64,000 nt of DNA from Owenia fusiformis (lineage: Eukaryota > Annelida > Polychaeta > Sabellida > Oweniidae), in contig CAIIXF020000005.1 of assembly GCA_903813345.2 (NCBI GenBank), forward strand, positions 16,867,375 to 16,931,374, in the 5' to 3' direction. Positions within the stretch are counted from its first letter, which is position 1. Each line of letters begins with the position of its first letter. A program made the position numbers and the translations under genes. Positions 12,620-24,700 of this stretch are shown here, one piece after another. The notes below the pieces were generated by a model, which was given only the letters and a program-made list of their open reading frames with translations, had not been told where the DNA came from and did not search any database.

Positions 12620-15600
12620 TTATTTGGAATCTGATGGTGGTGAGTTTATATCCATCCACATGTGAAGCTTATTTGTGACACTATCAGTTTGTTTGAGTGT
12701 ATTGTCAATTCTTCCATCATATAGTCCAAATACACCACCAGTGTGGATGTATAGTATTCTCTGTCCTTTGAACCTACTGGTGTTGGTCCTGAGCTCCTGT
12801 GTGAGACCTAGTACTGCCTTGCCTGTATAGACAGGGTCCAGCATTATACCAGTGCCCACTGCTACATCCCTCAAATAATCTGAAACATACAATACATCAA
12901 TGTTATGAACTGGAAGGTTTTGGATATAGGGTTTATCCAGAGGGAAATATGTGTGTATATCTCCCTAGGACTGCAGGGACACTACAAATATATTTCTGTA
13001 TGTTATGTACCTCGCATCTCATTAGGTATAAAAAGATTATTGTATACAATACAGGGTCTCTTACAGATATGTCTTTAAATATATAAGATATAAACAAGAT
13101 AATTTTAGTATGCGTCACTAAAATCGTATCTGATCCATATGACGTGATATCCAATCGTATCCGATGAATACCATTTAAAAAATATTTTGTAAAAAAATGT
13201 TGAAAATTTTTTGAAAATTAATTCAGAAAAAATCTTGAAAAAAAATTGAGAATAAAATTGAAAACAAAAAGGTAATGTGCTCAGTAAAAAAGAATTACAT
13301 TTTTCATGCAATCATTTTGTAATATGAATTATATGATAGAAAAAAAAAATAGCGACCATAGGATAAATATGATATCCTGCGCTCACTCATGGAGATGGGT
13401 GATATCCACTCATGGATAAAAATGGGTATCCCTCAAGAACCATAGGATATCCTCTATCTATACTTTATAGTCTAATACTGTGAGATTGTATTTAGACCAT
13501 GCATTATCATTGTGTGACCTTGAGACATAAGGTGACATCAAAAGAACAATGACAGCTAGCGAAAAATACTACAAAATCATCATTTACCCCCAAGGCCCAG
13601 GATGCCAGGCAGCTTTTGCTGAGGGGTTCACTTTTCAAAAGATTCCAGGAGGGGGATCACATTTGAAAACATTAGCCCAAAATCACTTGAAAAGTGCTCA
13701 AAATGGTGAAAAAACTGAACCCAACAGGCTACGGGCCTGACCCCATTTTCTCAAAATATTAATTTTGTTCTACCACGACGTAATAAGTCATTGTCATGAA
13801 CTTGAAATACATCACCTAGGCAATCTGAAGGCATATTTAGATTTTAAATCACATTTGTTACCATGGCAACAAATTGAGTGACTTAATCTATTATAACTTT
13901 TCTCTAATACTGTTTTCAGATGGTGGCATTTTGCTGTGTAACTGCCTTGTTCTCAGGGTCCTAACTCAAAATAAATATCTTAGCTTACTACTCAAATCCT
14001 CAGTTTTTTACTCACCCAGTTCAAATTGCTGAGATACAGCATAACCTTGACCTTTATGACCCTCAATGACATCAACAATCTCTTCAGAGGTGACATCATT
14101 AAGACCAACATCTCTCAGCACCTCATTGATGTGACCATGGTAATATTGAGCACTGTCGCATACTATCAATGCATGGATCCTGAAAAAATGAAAATACAGT
14201 AAAGAAGCTCTCATGTTTTGCACTAAATCTGCATTCATTTAGAATTTACAGTTCAAAAATGTCAGTTCTGTTGTTTTGCCTTATATATAAACTGAGACAA
14301 AAGTCTGGACACTTAGACACATGTTATAAAATCATAATAAAATCATAAAAAGTGAAATAAATTTTCTTGTGTTGGACAGATTATTTATTCTGATGAATAT
14401 TCAAGTTGTAGTGCTATATCCGCCATGTTATCTGACCCGAATTTGCCATCTGGTGAGGAAACTGGTAACTACCTACTGGCATCTGCTTTGTAGACACAAG
14501 CTTTTTTCCAATATTTTTTTTCTAACAACTACATTAGAAATAAAGATATGCCGCAATATGTGTGATAAAGAGAAGCTTACTTGAGTTTAGAGCCAGTAAG
14601 GTAATTAGCAATACACAGGCCAGCTGCTGTGCCCCCACTGCCACAGGCAAACACAATGTCATCGAAATTATCAGCAACACCCTGAAATATACAATGCCAC
14701 AATATTTGCTACCTGGATTGTAGGTTGCCCTATAATGTAATGTTACGCAACATTGGGGGTTATTTATGAGTAATGCCTGAATTCAATTTTGAACAAAATA
14801 CTCAATCGGCTGGGTGCCGTAGTGAAAATCGGAGCAAATGTGACCAAGGCATAATATGATTAACCACTAAATATTGCAAAATATACTAGTAAATGACATG
14901 TGACACATGGTTCGATTAAAATATTTTTCCAATGGTTGAGACATGTTCAGTTATAGTGTACACTCACCTGACTAAGTAGTTCTGTAAATGCATCAAGGTA
15001 ACCAAACATACCTAAAGTATTTGAACCTCCAACAGGTATGTGGTATGTATCCTCCCCAGTATCTTTCCTGAAAATGAATAAATATAATACTGTTTATTCC
15101 ATAGTTAGCATGATATTCATAGGATAACATGTGAAAATAAGAACGGTATTTTTGTAATCAGTGGTAAAATATGATATTTTTGACAAATTTTCACTTAACC
15201 ATAGCATACGTTTTTTTAGCCATGACATACGGCGCCGTATGCGATGGTTTATGGATTTTTGCTACTTCAGACTCAAACCGAGGCTAAGTGTCAACATCAT
15301 CGCCGGATCGTTTGGAAAATTCGAATTAAAAAACTTAATTTCCGATGATTCTGATGATGACTTTAACTATGGAATAAAAAGAACATTCTATGATTTACTC
15401 GTGATATGATTTTAATCCACTCATGGATATTGATATCTGCACTCTCTCGCTACGCTCGCTCGTGCAGCTATCATAATCCATTCGTGGATAAAAATCATAT
15501 CACTCATAAATCATACGATATCCTCTATATATCATATTCTTGTCTCCTCCACATTCTATTATTATCCCATGGAACAAAGTTTTTGGGATATAGAGATTGC

Positions 15601-17970
15601 CTCCATCCAAACTTATGTGTCCTATCAATTTTGTTCATATTATATTCAACGACATTTATTGTTCAACGACATGTATTGAAGGGTTTTAATAGTTAAAAAA
15701 TCCATATTTAGATTTTAAAACTTAATATTTTCAAAAAACATCTTTTTTGAAATCAATATTAAAAAATCATTTTAAAATTGTGGATTGGGGCTGGGATGGA
15801 TACAGATACTTAGAACCTCAGGAGGATTACCGTTTGCATATTGTATTGTAACCAGGGCTTCTAAAATCTATGTATTGTAACTTACTTTATTTGTTGAGCA
15901 ATTATCTCCATCCTAGGCTTCAGCTGTGTTTCATATGGAGCACCTCGAGGCACAAAGTACATGTCAGCCCCGCAAAGCCGATTCATCAGCAAGTTACCTT
16001 GGCACGACACTTCTGATACATCCTAGGGTCAAATACAAACTACAGTCTGAGATGAACATCCAGGGTGACACAAAAATAGAGTCATCAAATTTTGGAATAA
16101 CTATATGATGATTTCAATTGTGCTGGAAAGATTACATTTCTACAAAAAATGGTGGCAATTTTGAATTGAGCATTCATATTGAAAATTTCTTAAAGAGCAG
16201 AGGACCTATGCCAATAAGACCTACCATATCCATATCCATATAGAACTTGAAACAAACCAGTATTTGAGTTATTGCCCAAACATACCAACAAATATACAGC
16301 TGGATAGACAGATGGCTTATCAACATTCCTTCCAAACTTTGGTGGGATAATGACCACTCTTTGACCAAGTAATTCATCATATTTTAACTGAGATACTTTA
16401 TACATACTTTTTATGCAGTATATGTATATGTACTATTTTATTGTATACCTTGATATCTGCACGAAGAACTAGATGCACTTTGAGACCTAGCTGTGTTGCT
16501 GCAACTGCTGTAGCTCTACAATGATTGGACTGTATTCCACCACATGTTATGACATGACTACACCCTCTCTCCAAGGCATCTGCAAACAGAAACTCTAGCT
16601 TCCTCACCTGGAATATAACCACACAATACTGCAAAATCAACAATAGGAATTGGTTGAGCTGTCAAACAACCTATGGGCAGTCATGACCACAACTCATACA
16701 TGATGGCAAAGACTATGTAACGACCCTGGTGAACAAAATCTGTGACTTCAGCAGTTGGTTGAGTAGACTTTGAATCTAAGGGTCCTGGGTTCGACTCCCA
16801 CACAAGCCATTGAATTTCACAAACTTTCTTTCATTTCTAAATCTGACTTGTTACGCTATGCTTGGTAGTTAGTCATTCCACTGGAGCACCCTCGGGTTAT
16901 TAAATTTGAGGGCCCTTCTGGGATGGATGAGGTATGTGAAGAGTCTCATTAGGCTTCATAACATTGAACCCCATTAAAGTGTATAATAGTTGCATACTGT
17001 TTTATTAAAGCCTCACCTTATTCCCTGATAGAGTGCTTCCAGTCATATCATCCCTCTTAATGCTAATTGTATACTCATCTGGAACACCTGGAATATTCCA
17101 TTTGTGGATAGGGGTGGGTGATTGAGCTAGCTGGAACAAAAATAACATTGGATGTATAAAGGAAGCAGTCGAACAGAAAATTTTCAGGGGTGTCAGACAG
17201 AGACAATCACAATTGAATAATATTGATGTAACCCCTTACGAAATATTTCGAGGAAAATGTTTGACTTATACAGTATCCGGATGAAAAATCCGAACAAAAT
17301 GCGTTCATTTTTTTCAGTTTTGTGCTGTTTTGGCGATCATTTTTTGAAGTTTTTCTACAGGAATATTTTTGCTTGACAATAATCAGGTAAAATGTGTATT
17401 TGCGTGACATATTCTGGCGTGACTTCAAACTTTCCAGCAAATGCGTGACAAATACGCAAATTGCGGGACAGTTGGACGGCAGAAACGAAGAGGATGGTGT
17501 TGGAACAAGATAAGTGTCATCAGCTTCACTATCCATGGTTGTGTTTACAGTTGGGGACAAAAATAAATGACAGGTCGATTTTCGATCACCATTTCCTAAT
17601 TATGGTGGTCTGAAAGCCCATAATTTCCAATATTGTCTAGATACATATCCCTTAAAATTTGTATATTTTACATTTTGTATAATCTCATCCACTGATTTAT
17701 GGCCTCTTGTAAATTCTCTTATTTTTAACATGGGAAATCCTCACTTCAGCAAATCCACCTGTCATTTATTTATGTCCCCAACTGTACCTTTATTTTGTAC
17801 TTTGGAAGATGTTTGAGATGACATGCATAATCAGGAGGATCATAAGGTATCAGATCACGACCAAATGCACACAAGGACATCCTCTGTAATAACAGACGTG
17901 TAAATCTATCTTTAGATACGCCGACCAATGCTGATTTGGTGAATAAAGCTCGAATGCAACCTTTAATCAT
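12620..17970 (-). CDS. D-cysteine desulfhydrase / ACC deaminase-like PLP enzyme
   Basis: Eight exons join in frame (minus strand): 17970-17788, 17130-17017, 16607-16449, 16022-15886, 15067-14968, 14681-14581, 14179-14016, 12879-12620. This gives 1218 nt and a 405-residue protein. The family uses PLP to break D-cysteine into pyruvate, sulfide and ammonia, or to open ACC to 2-oxobutyrate. The Schiff-base lysine is K99 in SGNKVRKLEF, split exactly by intron 2. The substrate loop GGIQSNH is at 122-128 and the phosphate loop GSGGT at 245-249; the late LDPVYTGKA motif is also present. The N-terminus ([17 protein letters not shown]) is basic and free of acids, so mitochondrial import is plausible. 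I chose ATG 17970 as the first ATG of the open frame. An AATAAA overlaps the stop codon (12624-12619). Which of the two substrates it prefers cannot be told from sequence alone. The exon 4 start could also be 10 bp downstream at a second AG. Confidence 0.9.
13330..13460. repeat. Dispersed palindromic repeat family C, copy 1
   Basis: It contains GATATCCACTCATGGATAAA and several ATATCCT phrases, shared with 15385-15530, 37080-37240 and 53930-53990. It lies in the last intron (14015-12880) of the PLP enzyme gene. Confidence 0.55.
14386..14500 (+). repeat. Dispersed repeat family A, partial copy
   Basis: It matches, in inverted form, the outer part of the copy at 56860-56945 (GGTAACTACCTACT, CGCCATGTTAT and GCCATCTGGTG-like blocks). 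It lies in an intron of the minus-strand PLP enzyme gene. Confidence 0.55.
15385..15530. repeat. Dispersed palindromic repeat family C, copy 2
   Basis: An imperfect inverted repeat built around AATCCACTCATGGATA and ATAATCCATTCGTGGATAAA, with a CTCTCGCTACGCTCGCTCG centre. It is related to 13330-13460 and lies in the intron between exons 15886-16022 and 14968-15067. Confidence 0.55.
17548..17784. mobile_element. Mariner-type MITE at the exon 1 splice donor
   Basis: This 237 bp element has inverted termini CAGTTGGGGACA (left) and TGTCCCCAACTG (right), extended inward by AATAAATGACAGGT. It is flanked by TA at 17546-17547 and 17785-17786. On the minus strand the exon 1 donor reads AAAG|GTACAG. 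The T and A of GTA are the TA duplication and the following CAG is the element terminus. Removing the element and one TA would restore AAAG|GTAAAC, so the donor survived the insertion. Confidence 0.85.
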
Positions 17971-17996
17971 TCTCAATTTTTAAGGGGGATGTCCCA

Positions 17997-18835
17997 TTAA
18001 GGTTCAGCTGGAAAGTAACATTTTGGTAAAATATTGCTATAGATCTACCTGCCCATGTTATTTTCTGGTACAAAATTAAGTATGAAGGCATGTGTATATT
18101 TCCTTGCTTTTTTCAGGAAAGTATCATTACACTGTCTTCTTTTAGAATATCTGGAAACAGGTCAATAGTAGCTCCTGTGTTGTCTGGAAACTTTGAAAGA
18201 AAATTTGGAAAAATAGAAAGTGTGAAATATCAGAATTTCTTGGAGTTCCCATTGAACGCCTACCAGATATTCTAAAAGAAGACAATGTAATGATACCTTC
18301 CTGAAAAAAGCAAGGAAATTGACACATGCCTTCATACTTTATTTTGTACCAGAAAATAACATGTGCAGGTATAGCAATTTTTTACCAAAATGTGAGTCGG
18401 GGCAATCTGCGCGAGATTCGGTTTTTACTTGGTTCGGTTTTTCATTAAAGGAAGTACTTCATTCCCATGATTCAAAGTGCTTTTCTGCCATCGGTTCAGT
18501 TTAAGTTTGTACAACATACGTCTACAAATCCGGGGCAGGTTGATATTATGTCATTACATTTGTTTTGGGTGCATACTTTTTGTTTTGACAATAAACAAAA
18601 ATATTACCGCACTATATGGTGTATCATGGGTGGGGACTGCTGTGAAAAAATGAACGTAAGTGACATCTATCTCAAATTAAATGTTCCTATAAGTTATTAA
18701 TTGCGCATGCGTTATAATAATTTGAACCAATAAAATTGCTGGATTTATTGCGCATGCGCTAAAAACCGAACCAAAAAATGGAATCTCGCGCAGATTGCCT
18801 CTAGTGCAAAATGTTACTTTCCAGCTGTACCTTAA
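17997..18835. mobile_element. Nested foldback element with TTAA ends, at the PLP enzyme 5' end
   Basis: The outer inverted repeats TTAAGGTTCAGCTGGAAAGT (17997) and its near-exact inverse (ending 18835) carry TTAA on both sides. Inside lie a second inverted pair (18023-18160 and 18255-18397) and a third (about 18391-18435 and 18760-18803, GCAATCTGCGCGAGATTC). Two NRF1-like palindromes occur at 18702-18711 and 18749-18759. The left edge is 26 bp upstream of the start codon at 17970 (minus strand). Confidence 0.75.
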
Positions 18836-20880
18836 ACAGAAATAGCTCTGGAGAATTCCCTTCCCAAAATATTTGCGTATCATCAAAATTTTCATTATCG
18901 AACTAAAGTTGCTAAAATTTGTATACATATATTAAAAACATCTGACTAAATACTTAGATAATGTTTAATTTAATCGGACTGAAATGCCAAATTTAACGTA
19001 AATCACAAAGAAAAAGATTCGAAACAATAAATTAGCATTGCCAACTCTGAACAATTTCGTCGTGAGAGTCCCCTTTGAATTCTGGTGAGATTATTTATAC
19101 TTTATAATGATTTAGAATTGTGGTCAACGTCTTTTCGGATATAATATATAATGCCGATTTCTTGTTGTATCATTCAAAATATGAAACATGAATGCGTATG
19201 ATCAAAGTAACACCATCTAATCCCACAGTACCCCAAAATAAGGGTTGTTTTTTTTCTTCAAATTGAAACCTCCGAACATAATGTAGCCAATCAAAGGACC
19301 ACGGTGTATTGAAATTGTAATTGTAATATTGATGGCCATATTATATTTTTCAAGGTCTTTGCCATAGGTAGCGCAAAGTAGGGGCAAACCATCATGGGTT
19401 TTTGAGAGTCCCTTGAAAGCCCATGGATCCATTGATCACTTGCTCCTGCAGGCCGTCCAACTGTCCCGCAATTTTCGTATTTGTCACACATTTGCTGAAA
19501 AATTTGAAGTCACGCCAGTTTTTTGCGTGACGGAATGTCACTCAAATATGCATTTTACCTGATTATTTTCAAGCAAAAATATTTCTGTATAAAAACTTCA
19601 AAAAGTGATCGCTTATTCACCTTTCCCCAAAGTCAGCTCATGAATATTATAATTAGCAAATCTGAAATCTCTGACGTCAGAGTAGGGCAGATTTTCGCGG
19701 GAAAATCTAAACACATTAGGAGTCAATGTGAATCGTGACGGAAACGGGTTACTTTTATTGTCAAATTATGTTGAATAGTAATAATATTTATGATAAATGT
19801 CATGGAATTGAATTAATTATACTCACGTCTATATTCCCCCTTCTTTATATTGTTCTGGGAAATCAAATAAAAAGAGAAATATTAATGTGAAGAGTCCAAT
19901 GTTTCCTGTACATTTTCAAATTACGCCGACTGTACAAAACCCCATGTTTAGTTCTTGACTGTCAAAATGTCAACATCTCATGGTAATCTTTAGTTCGTGT
20001 AATATTTTCTCATGGGGTGAAGAAGGGGATACGGCTTAACCTTGAAGAAAAAGTATTCGACTCTCAAATCTGGGCCAAGGGTGCATTATTATCGCTTACG
20101 TTCAGCCAGCTATTGTACTATGACAATGTTACTTTTATGTCTGCCAAAGAATTTGACAATGGTTACATGAGTGATGACTAATTTCACTGAACAATGTTAA
20201 AGCCGTTCATGTATGCTTTGAGACAATGTACCAGAGTTGCTTGTTTTACCCACGATCGTCTATTTCAAGAGATTTATCTCTTGAAAAGCCCATGGGCGTT
20301 CTTATAAATATCGATCTTTAAGAGAACTATCAGGATATTTTTGGACGTAGACCTACAAGAGAGAAACGCCGGCAATTCAAGCCCGTAGTCAGGATTTACT
20401 TTGGGGAGCTGTTTAACTAAGGGGTAACTTTTTGACTACGGGCCTGTAATTAAGCTTTGAATTGCAATTAAAATGCAAACTACTACAGTATGATGAATAT
20501 TAGTTACTTCAATATATAATTTGACCATGAGCAATCGCAAATTATTGGGTCAACCCGATGAGAAAAATGCAAGTGGACTCTGACATTTAAAACTGTTCCT
20601 CATATACTTTTTATTAGAAACATAATGAACTATTTAATTGAATAATCATGATAAATGTATATTATTGTTTGAATGATTGTCAATCTGGTTTGCGTAGTTG
20701 GATTCACTTTGTTCAAAGATGAGCACACGTATCACAATTATTTCTATGGTTTGATTTACCGGATGGTGTATTTAAGACACAGCTTAAGACAAAATAGTCA
20801 GAAAAATATATTTCACTTAGTTTTGTTATCATTTTATAATGAGATCTATTTCACTCAATCGGCGATCTAATACTAATTGA
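18836..20880. other. Intergenic region between divergent genes; only small repeats
   Basis: No gene is supported. A perfect 24 bp hairpin (TTTCAAGAGATTTATCTCTTGAAA without a true loop) lies at 20263-20286. A small inverted repeat with GCCCGTAGTC arms spans 20381-20443. The right arm of the inverted coding-repeat pair is at 19451-19575. Confidence 0.5.
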
Positions 20881-20882
20881 AG

Positions 20883-20940
20883 TTTTGGCGCGAAATGTGC
20901 CCTGCTTTGACGTCATTGATTTTCATCGTCCAATCAGCGC
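20883..20940. promoter_or_regulatory. E2F, CRE and CCAAT motif cluster, possible ZC3H13 promoter
   Basis: TTTTGGCGCGAAA (20883-20895) is a strong E2F-type site, TGACGTCA (20908-20915) a perfect CRE, and CCAATCA (20931-20937) a CCAAT box. They lie within 55 bp and about 0.8 kb upstream of the ZC3H13 start codon. The dense combination in an otherwise AT-rich region suggests a core promoter, with the 5' untranslated region in between. This is inference from motifs only. Confidence 0.4.
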
Positions 20941-21749
20941 AGCGGTCAAATGAGTACAGAGGTGAATAGAGCAAAAAAACGAACATCTAAAAAACGACGC
21001 ATTTCATTCAGACTTATCACGTGGATACCGTATATGTCACACATTTCATGGAAATATTTCGTACCTTTGATCAAAATTTGGCCTATTAGCGCAATCACGC
21101 AAATCCCTTAAATGTCCCGCGAAATCCCGCAAATTTAGGTAGATGTCCTGCAAAATCCCGCAAATTTTGGGCTCTGGGTCTTAGAATTCTGTCCCGCGAG
21201 AAAATCTCTGGGGGTTGACAGTACTGGACGTCAGAGTTGTATTGCCTAATCAACACCTAAACAAACAAATAATCTAGACCTCACTGATTGGTTTAAAGTT
21301 TATTCTATCATTTGTGACGTCATAGACATGTTACCTAACCAACAACAAAACAAACAAGCATATCGTTTCGTTCAGTGCCTTGCTCTATAATTGACCGATG
21401 GTAATAAAGCCTTGGCTAGGCATCTTTTTTGACTTGGACATCTCGACTACAAGGAGTTTGCTGCATTTTCTTGTTTTGAAAATTATGTACCAGAGAAGCA
21501 TCAAAATATAAAAGGCCTCACACATTTTATGAGCAAAATCCACTGGCAATCCACGACATATAAAAGTTTTGCATTCAAATTATGAATTTATTAAGCAGAA
21601 TGCATGTAATGGCAAAAGTTGTTACCAGGTTTTCCTAAATGTCAATGGATCTAAAGTTGTCCACTTCGCCTTCTGTTTACTGAAACCTGTTCAATGATTT
21701 GTTTTAAGCTAGGATGACTGGGATGTCAAAAGAAGCATATTAGGAGGAC

Positions 21750-24700
21750 ATGTCTCGGAAAGGAAGTGTTTTTGAGAGATTAGGAGGTGGTGGACATAGA
21801 TCTTATGACAGATCTGCTAGCAGTGAGGTAAGTGTGTTAATACAGGGTGATCCAGAAGTAATATCAAAGGTGATAGCATTTCAAAACTACTTGACTTATC
21901 ATCTTGAAACTTGGTACAAATGTTCCCCAAACATTATTGAGTTAATACCTCAAAAGTAAAGCTTCTACTATTTGATTGGTTCATTTTATGGTTACTATGG
22001 TAACCCAATGAGACGTCACATTTCATTGGAAGTATCTGTACTAAGTTTCACGAAAACTGGTCTTGTAGTATTGAAATGGCAACATCTTTGACGTTACTTC
22101 TTTGACGTTTATTAATTATATTGGGTTGATGGGAAAAGGTAGTGTGGTTTACCACCCAAACTGGAATGAACACCTAAGCTGACCAATTTGTTGAAATTAA
22201 ATGCAATAAATTAAAAAATTACATTTTAAAAAGAGAAAGAATGATATGATCAAATGTATCCTGCCTTTGAGATGAAAATACCTTATTATCTTCACAATTG
22301 ATAGATAATTGAATGATGTATCACTGGTAAGAAAATCAAAGGGATTGGTCTCTAAAAAATACTTATTGATCACCCCTCGTATGCATTTCATTACCAGTGA
22401 ATGAAAAGGTTATCTTTATTTCTACACTGTCAGCCTTTCCTTCACATTCAATACTCACTCACTCCAATTACATATAACTGTTAATGGTGTGCTATGTTGT
22501 CTATGCACTACAGGAGGGTATGCAGCTGTGTTCATATTTCATCAAGCATGGTCGCTGTAGCTATGGGGATAACTGCAAGTTCAGCCATGACATTGATGCA
22601 AGGGGGTGAGCAGATCATTGAATTTTAACATTTATAGATGCACTTGTTTAAGTAGCCTTGCCCGAGTCGGTCTCTTTTACTTATCTTGATTTCTATCAGA
22701 TAAGTAAAAAAATACAGACTTGGGCAAGGCTATAGGTTAAGCAAACTAGACTAAATTTTTTTTGCATGGTTGTGAACATTCCATTATAATTAGCTTGCCT
22801 AGTGGTAATGAGAATAAATGAATTGAGGGGGTTCACAGATTTATTTTTTCATGAGAAAGATTACAAATATATTGCTGAATGTATAGGTGCATGGTACAGT
22901 AAAAATTCTGGAAGGTTTCCTAATGACATTATAGAATATGAATAGAATAACAGTTTGGATATCAGGATATTGTATCAAAAGATATTATTGATTTAAAGAT
23001 ATAATTTGTCAAAAGATGATGTCATGAGGAGTCCTGTAGTGACAAAATCATATATCACAAAGGTTTTTTCCATAAACTTTGATATGTATTAAACGAGTAT
23101 ATCCTAGCTGAGTGTACCTCTGGGTTATAAGTGTAATATATCAATTCTATTTCTTGAATGTAAACATGGGTTTAATTAATGTTTTTTAACAGTGAAGATG
23201 AGCAAGATCTAAGGCGACGCATGAAACGAAGACGTAGCGAGTCAGCATCCCCAGAGGTAAGTCACACCAAGGGGGGCAAGAAGGAGCTACTCCCTTATTT
23301 ATTGTAAAGTTATTAATTTAAAGGCATCTGGGATAGAACTACCTTAAGTAATATGTAATATCATTCAGAAGTAATCAAAAACAATATTACATGACAGACT
23401 ATTTATCACATTCTTAGCATGCGATAATAAGAGCTTTCCATTTAGAGCTCAATCAATCATTCGGTATTTTACTTGAGACTTAATAATATTGTCATTAGTA
23501 ATTTAGTAAGACATCTTGTTTAGTGTTCAACAATTGAAAGTAAAAGTACGGCCCCCTGGCCTCGATTTGCTTCAAATTGAACAAACATCATTTTCAAGTT
23601 GCCAGGAGTTTATATTTGACCTTGGATTTGAGGTTTGACCTTCATATAGTCAAAAATGTATTCAGGGCCTACATACGATGACTTGCAATCTTGATGTCTA
23701 GTTATAATCTGTTGCCACTTTTGCAACTTGTAGAGGCGTCGGAGATCCAGTACAAAAGATAAGGATAAGATGAAGTCTACAGCTGTAATTGTATCGAAGC
23801 ATGGAAAATACAGTAGCGATGAGGAGACCTCTGCCAATTGGGAGAGACCAGGTAGGGATGCAATAATCACATCTTATTGCTACACAGCAAATATAATTCG
23901 ACGCCGTTTCGGCATCGAAAAAATTCGACACCGTTCCGGCACCGAAAACTTTCAACACCAAAATTTGTAACCGGACTAGTCAGTCCATTTGGTGCCGAAA
24001 CGGCACCGAAACGGCGTCGAAAATCAGATTGCATTTTGGCGGTGACAACACTTAATTTAGATCTGTTTACTGGAATAAGAATTTAATTATCGCAGCAACG
24101 TTTGTTATTATCTCAGCCAACAAAGTTTCCGAGGAATATAGTGAAGTATCCATTTGTCCAACTTTCTGTACAGGTATGTCTGTCCATCCGTATGTTTGTT
24201 TGGTATTTCTTGACGATAACTTAGATACAGGCATACAGATTTGGTATGGCTCAGCTCAAGAATTGATATGGATCCCACAATTCGAAATATTTCATTAAAA
24301 ATCAAATCATTGATGACTCATATACTGATTTGAATTTTATATGTAGATGCCTCAGAGTCAGGGGTATAGGATCATATAGGGTCATCTTGAATTTTTTGAC
24401 AAATCTTCTTACCAGAATTCCAAGATCAATTTTAGAATTTAACAGATGTAGCTAGAGCAGACTAGTGCCAACATCTGATTAGGTTTTGGGCATGCTGGGT
24501 AAATTACATGGTGGTTATTTTGATTTAATACATCTTGATTTGTGCATATTTTGAGTGTTCTACAACTAACTATTTTTCAGTGGCCATCTTGTTTTCTGGC
24601 AGCCATTTTAGAAGTAGTTGCTTTAGTTAGTCACAACTTCAATCAACTTCACTGTCTACTTATTGGTGTCATTTCCGTCACATCATGTGCCTTGTTGTTA

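Larger units (their letters stand above)
17370..19575. repeat. Inverted pair of a former coding repeat flanking exon 1 of the PLP enzyme gene
   Basis: 17370-17482 and 19451-19575 are diverged inverted copies sharing GCCGTCCAACTGTCCCGCAA, AGTCACGCCAG and TTACCTGATTATT blocks. Each copy has a short open frame with a common FYLIIxKQKY phrase, so they seem to be scraps of a repeat-encoded protein that I do not recognise. Exon 1 of the PLP enzyme and two other elements lie between the copies. Confidence 0.6.

Noticed and set aside
17207-17560. 117-codon minus-strand frame downstream of exon 1 of the PLP enzyme
   Set aside because: It lies in an intron, overlaps a repeat that has an inverted partner at 19451-19575, and shows no recognisable domain, so I treat it as repeat debris.
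12620-17970. PLP enzyme as bacterial contamination or a fresh bacterial transfer
   Set aside because: Eight exons with consistent GT-AG junctions and phases, and insertion of host-type MITEs into its introns, show an established animal gene.
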